A stretch of DNA of 17,641 nt from contig DEQI01000337.1 of assembly GCA_002360295.1 (NCBI GenBank), forward strand, positions 1 to 17,641, given 5' to 3'. Source of the stretch: Planococcaceae bacterium UBA3370. Its GTDB lineage: Bacteria > Bacillota > Bacilli > Bacillales_A > Planococcaceae. Shown in pieces: positions 1-6,298 of this stretch; positions within the stretch are counted from its first letter, which is position 1; the number at the start of each line of letters is the position of its first letter. The translations under genes and the position numbers were made by a program. A model generated the notes under the pieces. It did no database searches and was not told the origin of the DNA. It saw only the letters and a list, made by a program, of their open reading frames with translations.

Positions 1-824
1 AATAAATGTAAAACTTTATCGATCAGAGCAGCAAGTGCTACAAATGAAATTAGCATAGCTGTAATAATTAAAATTAACTTACCTGCTCCGAGAATTGATT
101 CTCCTAAGAAAGAAAAGAATGGTGGCTTTTCTTCTTTATTCATTTCAAAAATAACGTCTTCTTCCTTTTTAACAACTACAGGATTTAAAATATTTGCAAT
201 AATAATTGCATTAATAACATTTAAAGGAATAGCCGTTAATACAAACTGAGCTGGAAGCATTTGTATGTATACTCCAATCATTGCTGCAGAAACACTACTC
301 ATGGACATCAAGGATAATGTCAGTAAACGTTCTTGACTCATTGACTTTAATTGGCCGCTCGATACCGCCAATGCTTCTGTATTACCAAGGAACATCATTT
401 CAATTGCAAAAAAAGCTTCAAATTTAGGTTGTCTAGTAAGTTTAGAAAGTCCCCAACCTAATCCTTTAATGATTTTTGGTAAAACACCGAAATATGTAAG
501 AATATCAAATAGTGGAACAACTAGTAATATTGGCATTAATGCACTAAATACCATATCCATATTTTCGACATTGACCATGCTAGCAAAAGCAAAACCAACA
601 CCTTCAAAAGCAGTTCCTATTAACCAATTAAAACCTAAAGCAATTTTTTCAACTAACCATCGCCCTAATGGAAAGGCAATTAATAACCAAGCCAAGAAGG
701 CATTGAATAATACTAAAATTCCCGTAGCCTTCCAATTAATCTTCTTTTTGTCCTTTGAAAACAAAAAGGCAAATCCAATAAATGCAAATATACCAAGGAT
801 GTTAATAACCAGATATAAGCCCAT
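1..824 (-). CDS. NupC-type concentrative nucleoside transporter, 3' end missing
   Basis: An inner-membrane nucleoside importer of the CNT (NupC/NupG) family, driving nucleoside uptake with protons or sodium. Translating the minus strand from the ATG at 824 gives 274 open codons to the window edge; family members are about 400 residues, so the C-terminal third lies outside. The protein starts MGLYLVINILGIFAFIGFAF and is a run of hydrophobic helices. The middle part (…FDILTYFGVLPKIIKGLGW…, then …FLGNTEALAVSSGQLKSMSQ… and …VYIQMLPAQFVLTAIPLN…) follows the CNT core of B. subtilis NupC/NupG. An AAGGAGG ribosome binding site sits 6 bases before the ATG. It has its own promoter and a leader of about 150 bases. 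Which nucleosides it carries cannot be told from sequence; family assignment is firm. Confidence 0.9.
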   Translation of the reverse strand, partial: MGLYLVINILGIFAFIGFAFLFSKDKKKINWKATGILVLFNAFLAWLLIAFPLGRWLVEKIALGFNWLIGTAFEGVGFAFASMVNVENMDMVFSALMPILLVVPLFDILTYFGVLPKIIKGLGWGLSKLTRQPKFEAFFAIEMMFLGNTEALAVSSGQLKSMSQERLLTLSLMSMSSVSAAMIGVYIQMLPAQFVLTAIPLNVINAIIIANILNPVVVKKEEDVIFEMNKEEKPPFFSFLGESILGAGKLILIITAMLISFVALAALIDKVLHL

Positions 825-866
825 TTATGCCCTCCTTCTACTAACTCTTAACAAAAACCAAATATA

Positions 867-932
867 GACAAGTTGACCTAATTAGCTAAATGTCAAACTA
901 CTTTTACTTGTCCTCCGTAAAATGATTACGGA
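867..932 (-). promoter_or_regulatory. Structured 5' leader of the nucleoside transporter gene (unassigned)
   Basis: Two hairpins lie in the transporter leader. One is a perfect 7-bp stem TCCGTAA/TTACGGA (914-920 with 926-932, 5-base loop). The other is a compound stem: GACAAG (867-872) pairs with CTTGTC (907-912), and TTGAC (873-877) with GTCAA (892-896), with a bulge at 897-906. Purine riboswitches precede some nucleoside transporter genes in Bacillus, but I could not find the conserved purine aptamer core here. No T-run follows, so it is not a plain terminator. A regulatory role is inference. Confidence 0.35.
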
Positions 933-982
933 TATAGTTTGAAGTATTTGTAGAGTGTATATTCTTTAAATTCTCCCTTCGA

Positions 983-1012
983 ATTATAATACTTTTTTGA
1001 TAAATATATCAA
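983..1012 (-). promoter_or_regulatory. Likely SigA promoter of the nucleoside transporter gene
   Basis: On the minus strand TTGATA (1012-1007) and TATAAT (988-983) are separated by 18 bases, close to the vegetative consensus. Transcription would start near 976, giving a leader of about 150 bases before the ATG at 824. An alternative pair TTGAAA-17-TATATT lies slightly upstream. Confidence 0.55.
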
Positions 1013-1251
1013 TATAACATTCAATTAAAATACTTTCAAACTTTCTGTATATTCAACTCAGGTAATCCCTTTTAGAGGTCTTTAAGAAAGAATAAGCTAA
1101 AACGCCGGAGAGCCCGATGCAAAAGGTTACGTTTCACCACTTTTCCCAGTGGGATTAAAGCAAAATCTAAGCTATAGCGCTATAGCTAAACGCCTTTCAT
1201 CAATAGGTATCCACAACTAACAAAACTATAATTTTCTAAAAAAATAAAAAA
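1013..1251. other. Gene-free stretch with an 18-bp perfect palindrome
   Basis: No credible gene is seen. It contains AGCTATAGC followed directly by its reverse complement GCTATAGCT (1170-1187), a perfect 18-bp palindrome. Nearby at 1098-1156 is a locally GC-richer block that includes CCCAGTGGGA. Both reading directions are broken by stops. It could be decayed coding sequence or a binding site; the sequence does not say which. Confidence 0.4.
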
Positions 1252-1271
1252 CCATTCTCCTAAGAAAATGG
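1252..1271 (-). terminator. Intrinsic terminator after the topB-like relic
   Basis: Reading the minus strand, CCATTTTC (1271-1264), loop TTAG, GAGAATGG (1259-1252) forms an 8-bp stem with one G-U pair, followed by a T-rich tract (TTTTTTATTTTTTTAG, 1251-1236). It lies just after the stop of the topoisomerase-like fragment, so it probably came with, or served, the former gene. Confidence 0.65.
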
Positions 1272-1290
1272 CTATCAGTTCTTTTTATTG

Positions 1291-1389
1291 ATGTATAAAC
1301 AATTCCTCTAGATTGGGGTTGAGCTTTTTCCCTAATAGCCTTTCAGGTATTGTTTGTTTACAGCCTTTCACAAGACCTGGTGTTCTAAC
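1291..1389 (-). pseudogene. Relic copy of topoisomerase III C-terminal coding sequence
   Basis: The minus strand of 1321-1365 matches 17486-17530 at 43 of 45 positions. The latter is part of the topB gene at the other end of the window. Both encode GCKQTxPERLLGKKL in frame (x is I here, F in topB). In the relic the frame then diverges and reads NPNLEELFIHQ before a TAA at 1291. Upstream, a TAG closes the frame after about ten unrelated codons, and no ribosome binding site or start is seen. It is therefore a fragment, not a gene. A 9-base inverted repeat, ATTGGGGTT at 1312-1320 and AACCCCGAT at 1387-1395 (8 of 9 pair), brackets the matching segment. It could be the remains of a second topB or zinc-finger gene, or a small duplication. 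The match itself is certain; its origin is inference. Confidence 0.7.
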
Positions 1390-1450
1390 CCCGATTAAAA
1401 CTCTAAATTTTCACGTTTGTTAAGACCGGTTTTTTAATCATACTCATCAT

Positions 1451-1511
1451 AAAAAAGAAGACCTTTTTTGATAGAATGAAGTAATTAACTAATTCTATCA
1501 AAAAGATCTTC
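1451..1511 (-). terminator. Strong terminator of the nrdHIEF-dut operon
   Basis: A near-perfect stem of about 20 bp (1457-1477 with 1492-1511, one mismatch or bulge) with a 14-base loop lies 74 bases beyond the dut stop. On the minus strand it is followed by TTTTTT (1456-1451). This is the classic layout of an intrinsic terminator ending the operon. Confidence 0.85.
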
Positions 1512-1584
1512 CCAATAAATTAATAACTAGTATTTGCTGTTATAAGAAGTACTATAGATCATCCATTATAAAATAATGTTTATC

Positions 1585-2022
1585 CTATTTAGTGCCACTC
1601 GCTCCAAATCCAGATGTTCCTCGGACTGATTGAGATAATTCATTAACTTCTACGAGTTGAATGGATGGGATATATTGAATAACCATTTGAGCAATACGCA
1701 TTGATTGTTCAACTCTAAATGTTTCTTTACCATGATTAATTAAAATAACACCGATTTCTCCTCTGTATCCTTCATCAATTGTGCCAGGACTATTAAGAAC
1801 GGTTACACTATGTTTTAGTGCTAGTCCACTTCTCGGACGAATTTGAGCCTCAGTTCCTTTTGGTAATTCAATTTGTAAACCGGTTTTAATTAGTTTTGCT
1901 TCACCTGCTGGAATCTCAACCGCTTCGATTGAGTAAAGATCCATTCCAGCATCACCAGGATTGGCTTGCAAAGGGAGCATTGCATCAGCGTGAATTCTTT
2001 TGATTTTTACTTCTAAGTTCAA
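1585..2022 (-). CDS. dut: dUTP diphosphatase
   Basis: Trimeric dUTPase: hydrolyses dUTP to dUMP and pyrophosphate, keeping uracil out of DNA and supplying dUMP for thymidylate synthesis. All five family motifs are present in order: AGMDLYS (25-31), RPRSGLA (62-68), [12 protein letters not shown] (81-92, with the catalytic Asp83), RIAQMVI (109-115) and the glycine-rich C-terminal [10 protein letters not shown] (134-143). The 145-residue length is normal. The start is TTG at 2022; AAGGA 9 bases upstream fits it, while the ATG at 2032 is out of frame. The gene begins 12 bases after nrdF and its ribosome binding site overlaps the nrdF stop. It is therefore most likely co-transcribed with the reductase and placed under the same NrdR and B12 control. 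Confidence 0.95.
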   Translation of the reverse strand: MNLEVKIKRIHADAMLPLQANPGDAGMDLYSIEAVEIPAGEAKLIKTGLQIELPKGTEAQIRPRSGLALKHSVTVLNSPGTIDEGYRGEIGVILINHGKETFRVEQSMRIAQMVIQYIPSIQLVEVNELSQSVRGTSGFGASGTK

Positions 2023-2034
2023 TATTATTCATCC

Positions 2035-3003
2035 TTATCGATTAAAATTAAATGTATCATCTGTAATTGGGGCTACCTTTGCTTTTGCGTAGGTAGAACC
2101 CTTTTGTGAAAAGAAGTCATAGGTAGATCCTTCGTTACGAATACCATTCATTACGATTGGATTAACTTCTTCTTCTGGGAACATTGGATCAAACCCAACA
2201 TTCATTAACGCTTTATTGGCGTTATAACGAACATAGGCTTTTACCTCAGGCGATAAACCTGTTTCTGCATAAATATCATCTGTATAATTCATTTCATTTT
2301 GATATAAATCTAGTAAAAATTCATAGCCCCATAAATTTAACTCTTCTTGTTTTTCTTTTGAAAACTGTTTAAATAAATTTTGAGCAAAAAATCCTACTGC
2401 CACACCATGAATTGATTCGTCTCGTAATATAAGCGAAATGATTTCTGCACTATTTCGTAGGAAACCTTGTCCCCCTAAATACAATGGGTAGAAAAAGCCA
2501 GAGTAGAAAAGGAAAGATTCGAGCATAACAGACGAGAACATTGCTTTCCATAAGCTCTCTGAATTTCCTTCTTCGATACTGTTGTAAATATCTCCGATTC
2601 TATTTGCCTTATATTGTAAGTATTCATTTTTCTTTACCCATTCAAATAACTCATCTATTTCCTCATTCGTACAAAGCGTTGTGAAGATATAAGAATAAGA
2701 TTTGGCATGGATCGCCTCAAATGCATCGAAAACCGTTAGAACAGCTTTTTCTTGTAAATCTGTTGTATAAGCGGCAACGCGATTCATCCCGATGTTTGTT
2801 TGCACTGTATCAAGCAACGTTAATCCTGCAAATACCTTTTTATACGTGTCCTGATGTTCAAAACTTTTCCACTGTTTAATATCTTTACTTACTGCAATTT
2901 CTTCAGGAAACCAAATTTGCTTCCATTGCTGGTCCCAAAATACTTGTGCAAGTTCACTTGTTGGCTTATTCCAATTGACCGCTTCATAAATTAAATTTGA
3001 CAT
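2035..3003 (-). CDS. nrdF: Class Ib ribonucleotide reductase beta subunit
   Basis: Small subunit of the aerobic class Ib ribonucleotide reductase; it holds the dimetal (Mn or Fe) cofactor and tyrosyl radical that start reduction of ribonucleotides in NrdE. Counting from the possible upstream start at 3012, the metal ligands are Asp68, Glu99, His102, Glu165, Glu199 and His202, with the radical tyrosine at Tyr106 (in IHAKSYSYIF). The RDESIHG motif and the final ANKALMNVGFDP segment are typical NrdF. I chose the ATG at 3003 (322 residues) because GAGGAG lies 8 bases before it; the GTG at 3012 has no such site. The start overlaps the nrdE 3' end by 13 bases, indicating translational coupling. Confidence 0.95.
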   Translation of the reverse strand: MSNLIYEAVNWNKPTSELAQVFWDQQWKQIWFPEEIAVSKDIKQWKSFEHQDTYKKVFAGLTLLDTVQTNIGMNRVAAYTTDLQEKAVLTVFDAFEAIHAKSYSYIFTTLCTNEEIDELFEWVKKNEYLQYKANRIGDIYNSIEEGNSESLWKAMFSSVMLESFLFYSGFFYPLYLGGQGFLRNSAEIISLILRDESIHGVAVGFFAQNLFKQFSKEKQEELNLWGYEFLLDLYQNEMNYTDDIYAETGLSPEVKAYVRYNANKALMNVGFDPMFPEEEVNPIVMNGIRNEGSTYDFFSQKGSTYAKAKVAPITDDTFNFNR

Positions 3004-5084
3004 GCTACACACTCCTCTAGGCTTTGTAAACGTTGACGAACATAGTAAACAGACTTAATGCCTTTTGTCCAAGCGTAAATATAAACTTTAGCCAATTGTT
3101 CTGTTGTCCAATTATCAGTTACATAAAGAGTCATGGAAATGCCCTGGTCTACATGTTTTTGAGAAGCCGCGTATAAATCAATTAAATCATAAGGATTCAC
3201 ATCATATGCTTCTACATATAAATGACTATTCTCATTTGTTAAATGTGGCATTGGATAAATTGTTCTGCTATCTGCATAATCACGAACTTCCACACGCTCT
3301 GTTATTGGAGCGATTGAAGCAGTACAACTACGAATGTAAGAAATACTTCCCGTTGGTGCAATAGCTAAACGATAAGAATGAAATAAACCGTATTGCATGA
3401 CATCCTGTTTTAATGTTTCCCACATCTTTGTTGTAATGATTGGAACATTGCCCAGTGCTTTTAACACCGTAGTTGATATTTCTTCTTCAGTTTTATTTAC
3501 ATATTGATCAAAATAGATACCAGAAGCGTAATCACTTTCTTCAAACTGGTAGAATGTTTCACCACATTTTTTTGCCATCTCCATTGATGATTTAAGTGAA
3601 TAATAGTTCATCGCTTCCATAAAGCAATCCATAAAATCAATAGATTCTTTTGAGCCGTACATGATTCCCTCCGTCACAAGATGGCCATGTAAATTCATAC
3701 AACCAAGCCCTACTGAATGCATTAACTTATTAGCTTTCACAACTGATGGTACATTCTTAATATTTGTCATTAGAGAAACATTCGTTAGTAGATGCATGGC
3801 TGTATCGACTAACATTCCAAAATCATTTACTTTAGTAGCTGTATGGATATCAATGGACCCTAAGTTACAGGAAACATCTAGCCCATACTCATTTGGTTGA
3901 TCTTGGTCCGTAATAATACTTGTTTCTTGCACTTGCAGGATTTCAGTACATAGATTGGACATTTTCACACGACCGATATTTTTTAAAGGATGTACTTCAT
4001 TGACATTATCATCAAAAATTTCAAATGGATAACCTGATTCAAATTGTGCTTTTTTTACTTCCGTATAAAGTTTACGCGCATTCAAACGCTTAATTTTACG
4101 GATATTCGGATTATCTAGTAACTCATAGTACATCTCTGAAATTGAAATTTCAGACATGCGTTTACCATATTCCTTAAATATATCGTATGGGCTAAATAAT
4201 ACGATATCTTTGTCACGTTTCATCAGTTCGAAGAAAATACTTGGAATGATAATTCCCGTTGAAAGAGTGGCAAGGCGAATTTTATCATCCGCATTTGGTT
4301 TTTTTGATGAAATAAAATTTTCAATATCCGCATGGAAAATATTTAAATAAACAACACCCGAGCCATTTCTTTGTCCAAGTTGATTTGAATAACTGAAAGA
4401 ATTTTCTAACAGTTTAGCGACTGGGATGACCCCACTTGCTCGATTTAAAATTTCTTTAATTGGATCACCTAATGGACGTAAATCTGTTAAGTTTACTCCA
4501 ACTCCACCGCCAAGGCGTGATAACTCCAAACAATAGCCAATATTTTCAGAAATACTATTCATTGAGTCATCCATTGATAATTTAAAGCAGCTTACTAATT
4601 CCCCACGTGCCTTCTTCCCACTATTTAATGCTGTTGGCGTTGCAGGTTGATAGGCTTCCATCATAGCTTCGACAGATCGTTCTGCTAGAGCGGTGTCTCC
4701 TTGTGCTAAATACAAGGCAATTATGACAATACGGTCCTCATATTTTTCAAGAATTTCTTCCCCATCACGACTTTTCATTGCATAGCTATCATAAAATTTG
4801 CTCGCACTCATAAATGAAGGGAAACGGAAATTATAATCATAGGCTTTCTTGTATAGCTGTTTAATAAATTCCATATCATACATGTCGATAAATTCTTTCT
4901 CATAGTAACCTTCATCGACTAAATAGCGGATCTTTTCTTCGATATCAATAAAATAACGCAGACGCACATTAACATATTCCAAAAAGTAACGTCGCGTTGC
5001 TTCACGATCCTTTTCTAACTCTAATTGACCGGTTGTTCTATAACGATTCAATACATCATTATTAAGCTTTAAATATGTTTTCAT
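2991..5084 (-). CDS. nrdE: Class Ib ribonucleotide reductase alpha subunit
   Basis: Catalytic subunit that reduces ribonucleoside diphosphates to deoxyribonucleotides. At 697 residues it is about the length of B. subtilis NrdE. Visible active-site residues are Cys166 (GELVSCFKLS), the Asn377-Cys379-Glu381 trio in SNLCTEI, Cys406 (DVSCNLGS), the adjacent Tyr680-Tyr681 of the radical path, and a C-terminal Cys692-x-x-Cys695 pair that passes electrons from NrdH. The N-terminus begins directly with the class Ib NrdE domain and has no full ATP-cone, as expected. It overlaps nrdI by 4 bases (ATGA) and nrdF by 13, in the standard H-I-E-F order. Confidence 0.96.
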   Translation of the reverse strand: MKTYLKLNNDVLNRYRTTGQLELEKDREATRRYFLEYVNVRLRYFIDIEEKIRYLVDEGYYEKEFIDMYDMEFIKQLYKKAYDYNFRFPSFMSASKFYDSYAMKSRDGEEILEKYEDRIVIIALYLAQGDTALAERSVEAMMEAYQPATPTALNSGKKARGELVSCFKLSMDDSMNSISENIGYCLELSRLGGGVGVNLTDLRPLGDPIKEILNRASGVIPVAKLLENSFSYSNQLGQRNGSGVVYLNIFHADIENFISSKKPNADDKIRLATLSTGIIIPSIFFELMKRDKDIVLFSPYDIFKEYGKRMSEISISEMYYELLDNPNIRKIKRLNARKLYTEVKKAQFESGYPFEIFDDNVNEVHPLKNIGRVKMSNLCTEILQVQETSIITDQDQPNEYGLDVSCNLGSIDIHTATKVNDFGMLVDTAMHLLTNVSLMTNIKNVPSVVKANKLMHSVGLGCMNLHGHLVTEGIMYGSKESIDFMDCFMEAMNYYSLKSSMEMAKKCGETFYQFEESDYASGIYFDQYVNKTEEEISTTVLKALGNVPIITTKMWETLKQDVMQYGLFHSYRLAIAPTGSISYIRSCTASIAPITERVEVRDYADSRTIYPMPHLTNENSHLYVEAYDVNPYDLIDLYAASQKHVDQGISMTLYVTDNWTTEQLAKVYIYAWTKGIKSVYYVRQRLQSLEECVACQI

Positions 5085-5440
5085 CCTAACACCCTCGTTT
5101 CATAAAAACTTTGAATTGCATCATAATCAGCTTGATAACCTCGTAAATCTATTTTACGTACTAAGGGAACATGATACGTTGATGCGATTTTTTCTCCTGC
5201 AGCGCCAAATAAAGTATGCCCGAAGTTACTATTCCCACTGACAACTACACCCTTACAAAATTCCTTGTTTTGTTCTAAAAAACGAGCTACTTTTATAGGG
5301 ACATCACCTAATCCATCTGTATATGTAATTAATAAATAAGGTTCTCTCAATAATAATCCTTCAGAGATTTCAATGGACTCATGACTTAATTTAGATACAA
5401 TACTTCGAACATTACCTGTTCGACTAGCATAAACAATCAT
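5081..5440 (-). CDS. nrdI: Flavodoxin-like NrdI, class Ib reductase activase
   Basis: A small FMN protein that supplies superoxide or a similar oxidant to build the manganese-tyrosyl radical cofactor of NrdF. The 119 residues show the three FMN-holding loops: SRTGNVRS (6-13, phosphate loop), TYTDGLGD (39-46) and SGNSNFG (68-74). Length and order of motifs match NrdI. It overlaps nrdH by 4 bases and nrdE by 4 bases, so the three are translated as a coupled set. No anomalies seen. Confidence 0.94.
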   Translation of the reverse strand: MIVYASRTGNVRSIVSKLSHESIEISEGLLLREPYLLITYTDGLGDVPIKVARFLEQNKEFCKGVVVSGNSNFGHTLFGAAGEKIASTYHVPLVRKIDLRGYQADYDAIQSFYETRVLG

Positions 5441-5661
5441 TGTGAAATCAGCTCAATTTGCGAAACAATTTCTTTTACATCTCCTATTAAAGTTTCTTTA
5501 TATTCAAGAACAGGTACACTTAAAAAGCCTGCTTCCATAATGGTTTGCTTGGCTTGTTCATCATGATCAATGTTTACAATTTCTGCTTCAAGACCTGCAC
5601 GCTGTAATTCAGATTTTACCCATAGACATTTAGGGCAAATTGTTTTTGTATAAAGTTTCAT
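5437..5661 (-). CDS. nrdH: Glutaredoxin-like NrdH redoxin
   Basis: Thiol redoxin that reduces the C-terminal cysteine pair of NrdE, itself reduced by thioredoxin reductase in studied systems. The protein begins MKLYTKTICPKCLW with the redox motif Cys9-Pro-Lys-Cys12; a cis-proline segment follows (LSVPVLEY). The first ATG in frame is at 5679, but it has no ribosome binding site and lies right against the leader terminator. AGAGGT placed 6 bases before the ATG at 5661 makes that start far better, giving 74 residues, the usual NrdH size. It is first in the operon and overlaps nrdI by 4 bases. The CPKC motif differs from the commoner CxQC of NrdH proteins. Confidence 0.92.
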   Translation of the reverse strand: MKLYTKTICPKCLWVKSELQRAGLEAEIVNIDHDEQAKQTIMEAGFLSVPVLEYKETLIGDVKEIVSQIELISQ

Positions 5662-5684
5662 ATAAATACCTCTTTTCATAATAT

Positions 5685-5715
5685 AAAAAGGCTGTCTCTT
5701 CGAAAGAGACAGCCT
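5685..5715 (-). terminator. Leader terminator (attenuator) before nrdH, switched by the B12 aptamer
   Basis: On the minus strand AGGCTGTCTCTT (5715-5704), a 3-base loop and AAGAGACAGCCT (5700-5689) make a perfect 12-bp stem followed by TTTTT (5689-5685). It ends about 25 bases before the nrdH start, so it would stop transcription inside the leader. Its 5' arm AGGCTGTCTCT can instead pair with the aptamer end GGAGACCTGCCT (5813-5802): GGAGAC with GTCTCT, then GCCT with AGGC. That gives a competing antiterminator. When B12 holds the aptamer 3' end, the terminator should win. Confidence 0.88.
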
Positions 5716-5794
5716 AAAATGGAAACGTCAAAAATACCACAAAAAAAATGGTTACGCTCCCATTTCTTATTCCCCGAAGAAATGATCGATATGT

Positions 5795-5940
5795 TTTATA
5801 TAGGCAGGTCTCCTGGCTTTGCTTCATTCTCTGATTTCCTTCCCATGCGAATGCACAGTGGCAATAATCGTCGTCAGCTTCACAGTTGCGGGGACAGCGT
5901 TGGTATTGCACCAAACTTCCCTATTAAACTACATATAGTA
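5795..5940 (-). promoter_or_regulatory. Adenosylcobalamin (B12) riboswitch of the nrdHIEF-dut operon
   Basis: The minus strand carries the conserved elements of the cobalamin aptamer in order: GGGAAGTTTGGTGCAATACC, then GCTGTCCCCGCAACTGTGA, then GCCACTG (5862-5856), then GGGAAGG, and the B12-box AAGCCAGGAGACCTGCC (5819-5803). It lies between the promoter with NrdR boxes and the leader terminator, and nrdH follows in the same direction. A class Ib reductase works without B12, so B12-induced shut-off fits the known use of such switches on B12-independent isoenzymes (for example nrdABS in Streptomyces). The aptamer edges are approximate. Confidence 0.95.
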
Positions 5941-5941
5941 G
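5926..5941 (-). promoter_or_regulatory. NrdR box, promoter-proximal copy
   Basis: The minus strand CTACTATATGTAGTTT agrees with the NrdR consensus (acaCwAtATaTwGtgt, from memory) at about 12 of 16 positions and 9 of the 10 core ones. Its centre is 32 bp from the second box, the spacing seen for tandem NrdR boxes. It overlaps the candidate -10 TACTAT (5940-5935). Confidence 0.7.
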
Positions 5942-5977
5942 TACCTTTATAAAACAAACACAATATATTGTTATCAA
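5935..5977 (-). promoter_or_regulatory. Promoter region of nrdHIEF-dut
   Basis: Two readings are possible on the minus strand. TTGTGT (5963-5958), 17 bases, TACTAT (5940-5935) puts one NrdR box on each hexamer and starts transcription just before the aptamer. TTGATA (5977-5972), 18 bases, TTTATA (5953-5948) is the alternative. I prefer the first because of the box placement. Confidence 0.5.
5958..5973 (-). promoter_or_regulatory. NrdR box, distal copy
   Basis: ACACAATATATTGTTA on the plus strand (TAACAATATATTGTGT on the minus) is a near match to the NrdR consensus, including the ATAT centre. With the other box at 5926-5941 the gap is 16 bp. NrdR is an ATP-cone repressor of ribonucleotide reductase genes across bacteria; its gene is not in this window. 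Confidence 0.82.
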
Positions 5978-6169
5978 TAAAACTAAGTTTACCATCCTTC
6001 ATATGAAATGTAAATCTAGAAAAAGGGTTTACATAAAGTGTGATTATTCTTTATTTTCAATTAAATGAATTGAATATTTATTTGTATATTACTTATTACC
6101 TATGTATAACATTATTGAATTCGTTCTAATCAACGTTCCTTTTTAATAGAACTTAGCTAAAATATAATA
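5978..6169. other. AT-rich gap upstream of the nrd promoter
   Basis: No gene, hairpin of note or repeat is recognised here. It separates the nrd promoter from the terminator of the MetE-like gene. Confidence 0.5.
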
Positions 6170-6226
6170 AAAAGCTATCCCCTTTAAACGGAATCTAAAA
6201 GTTTTCCGTCAAAGATCATAGCTTTT
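6170..6226 (-). terminator. Terminator of the MetE-like gene
   Basis: Outer arms AAAAGCTAT (6170-6178) and ATAGCTTTT (6218-6226) pair perfectly, and inner ACGGAA (6188-6193) pairs with TTCCGT (6204-6209). T-runs on both sides make it potentially bidirectional. It lies 72 bases beyond the stop at 6299. Confidence 0.7.
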
Positions 6227-6298
6227 CATCTAAAAAATTTTCTAAATATTTATGAATTCACGTATATCACAAACGATTACATAGTTGCATAACAAGGC

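Noticed and set aside
469..867. 132-codon plus-strand frame
   Set aside because: It is antisense to the well-supported nucleoside transporter gene and its protein looks like no known family.
833..1012. Purine or PreQ1 riboswitch in the transporter leader
   Set aside because: Neither the purine aptamer core nor a PreQ1-type motif could be found on the minus strand.
5714..5952. Open frames on both strands between nrdH and its promoter
   Set aside because: They overlap the cobalamin aptamer and terminator; their codons are explained by conserved RNA elements and no ribosome binding sites support them.
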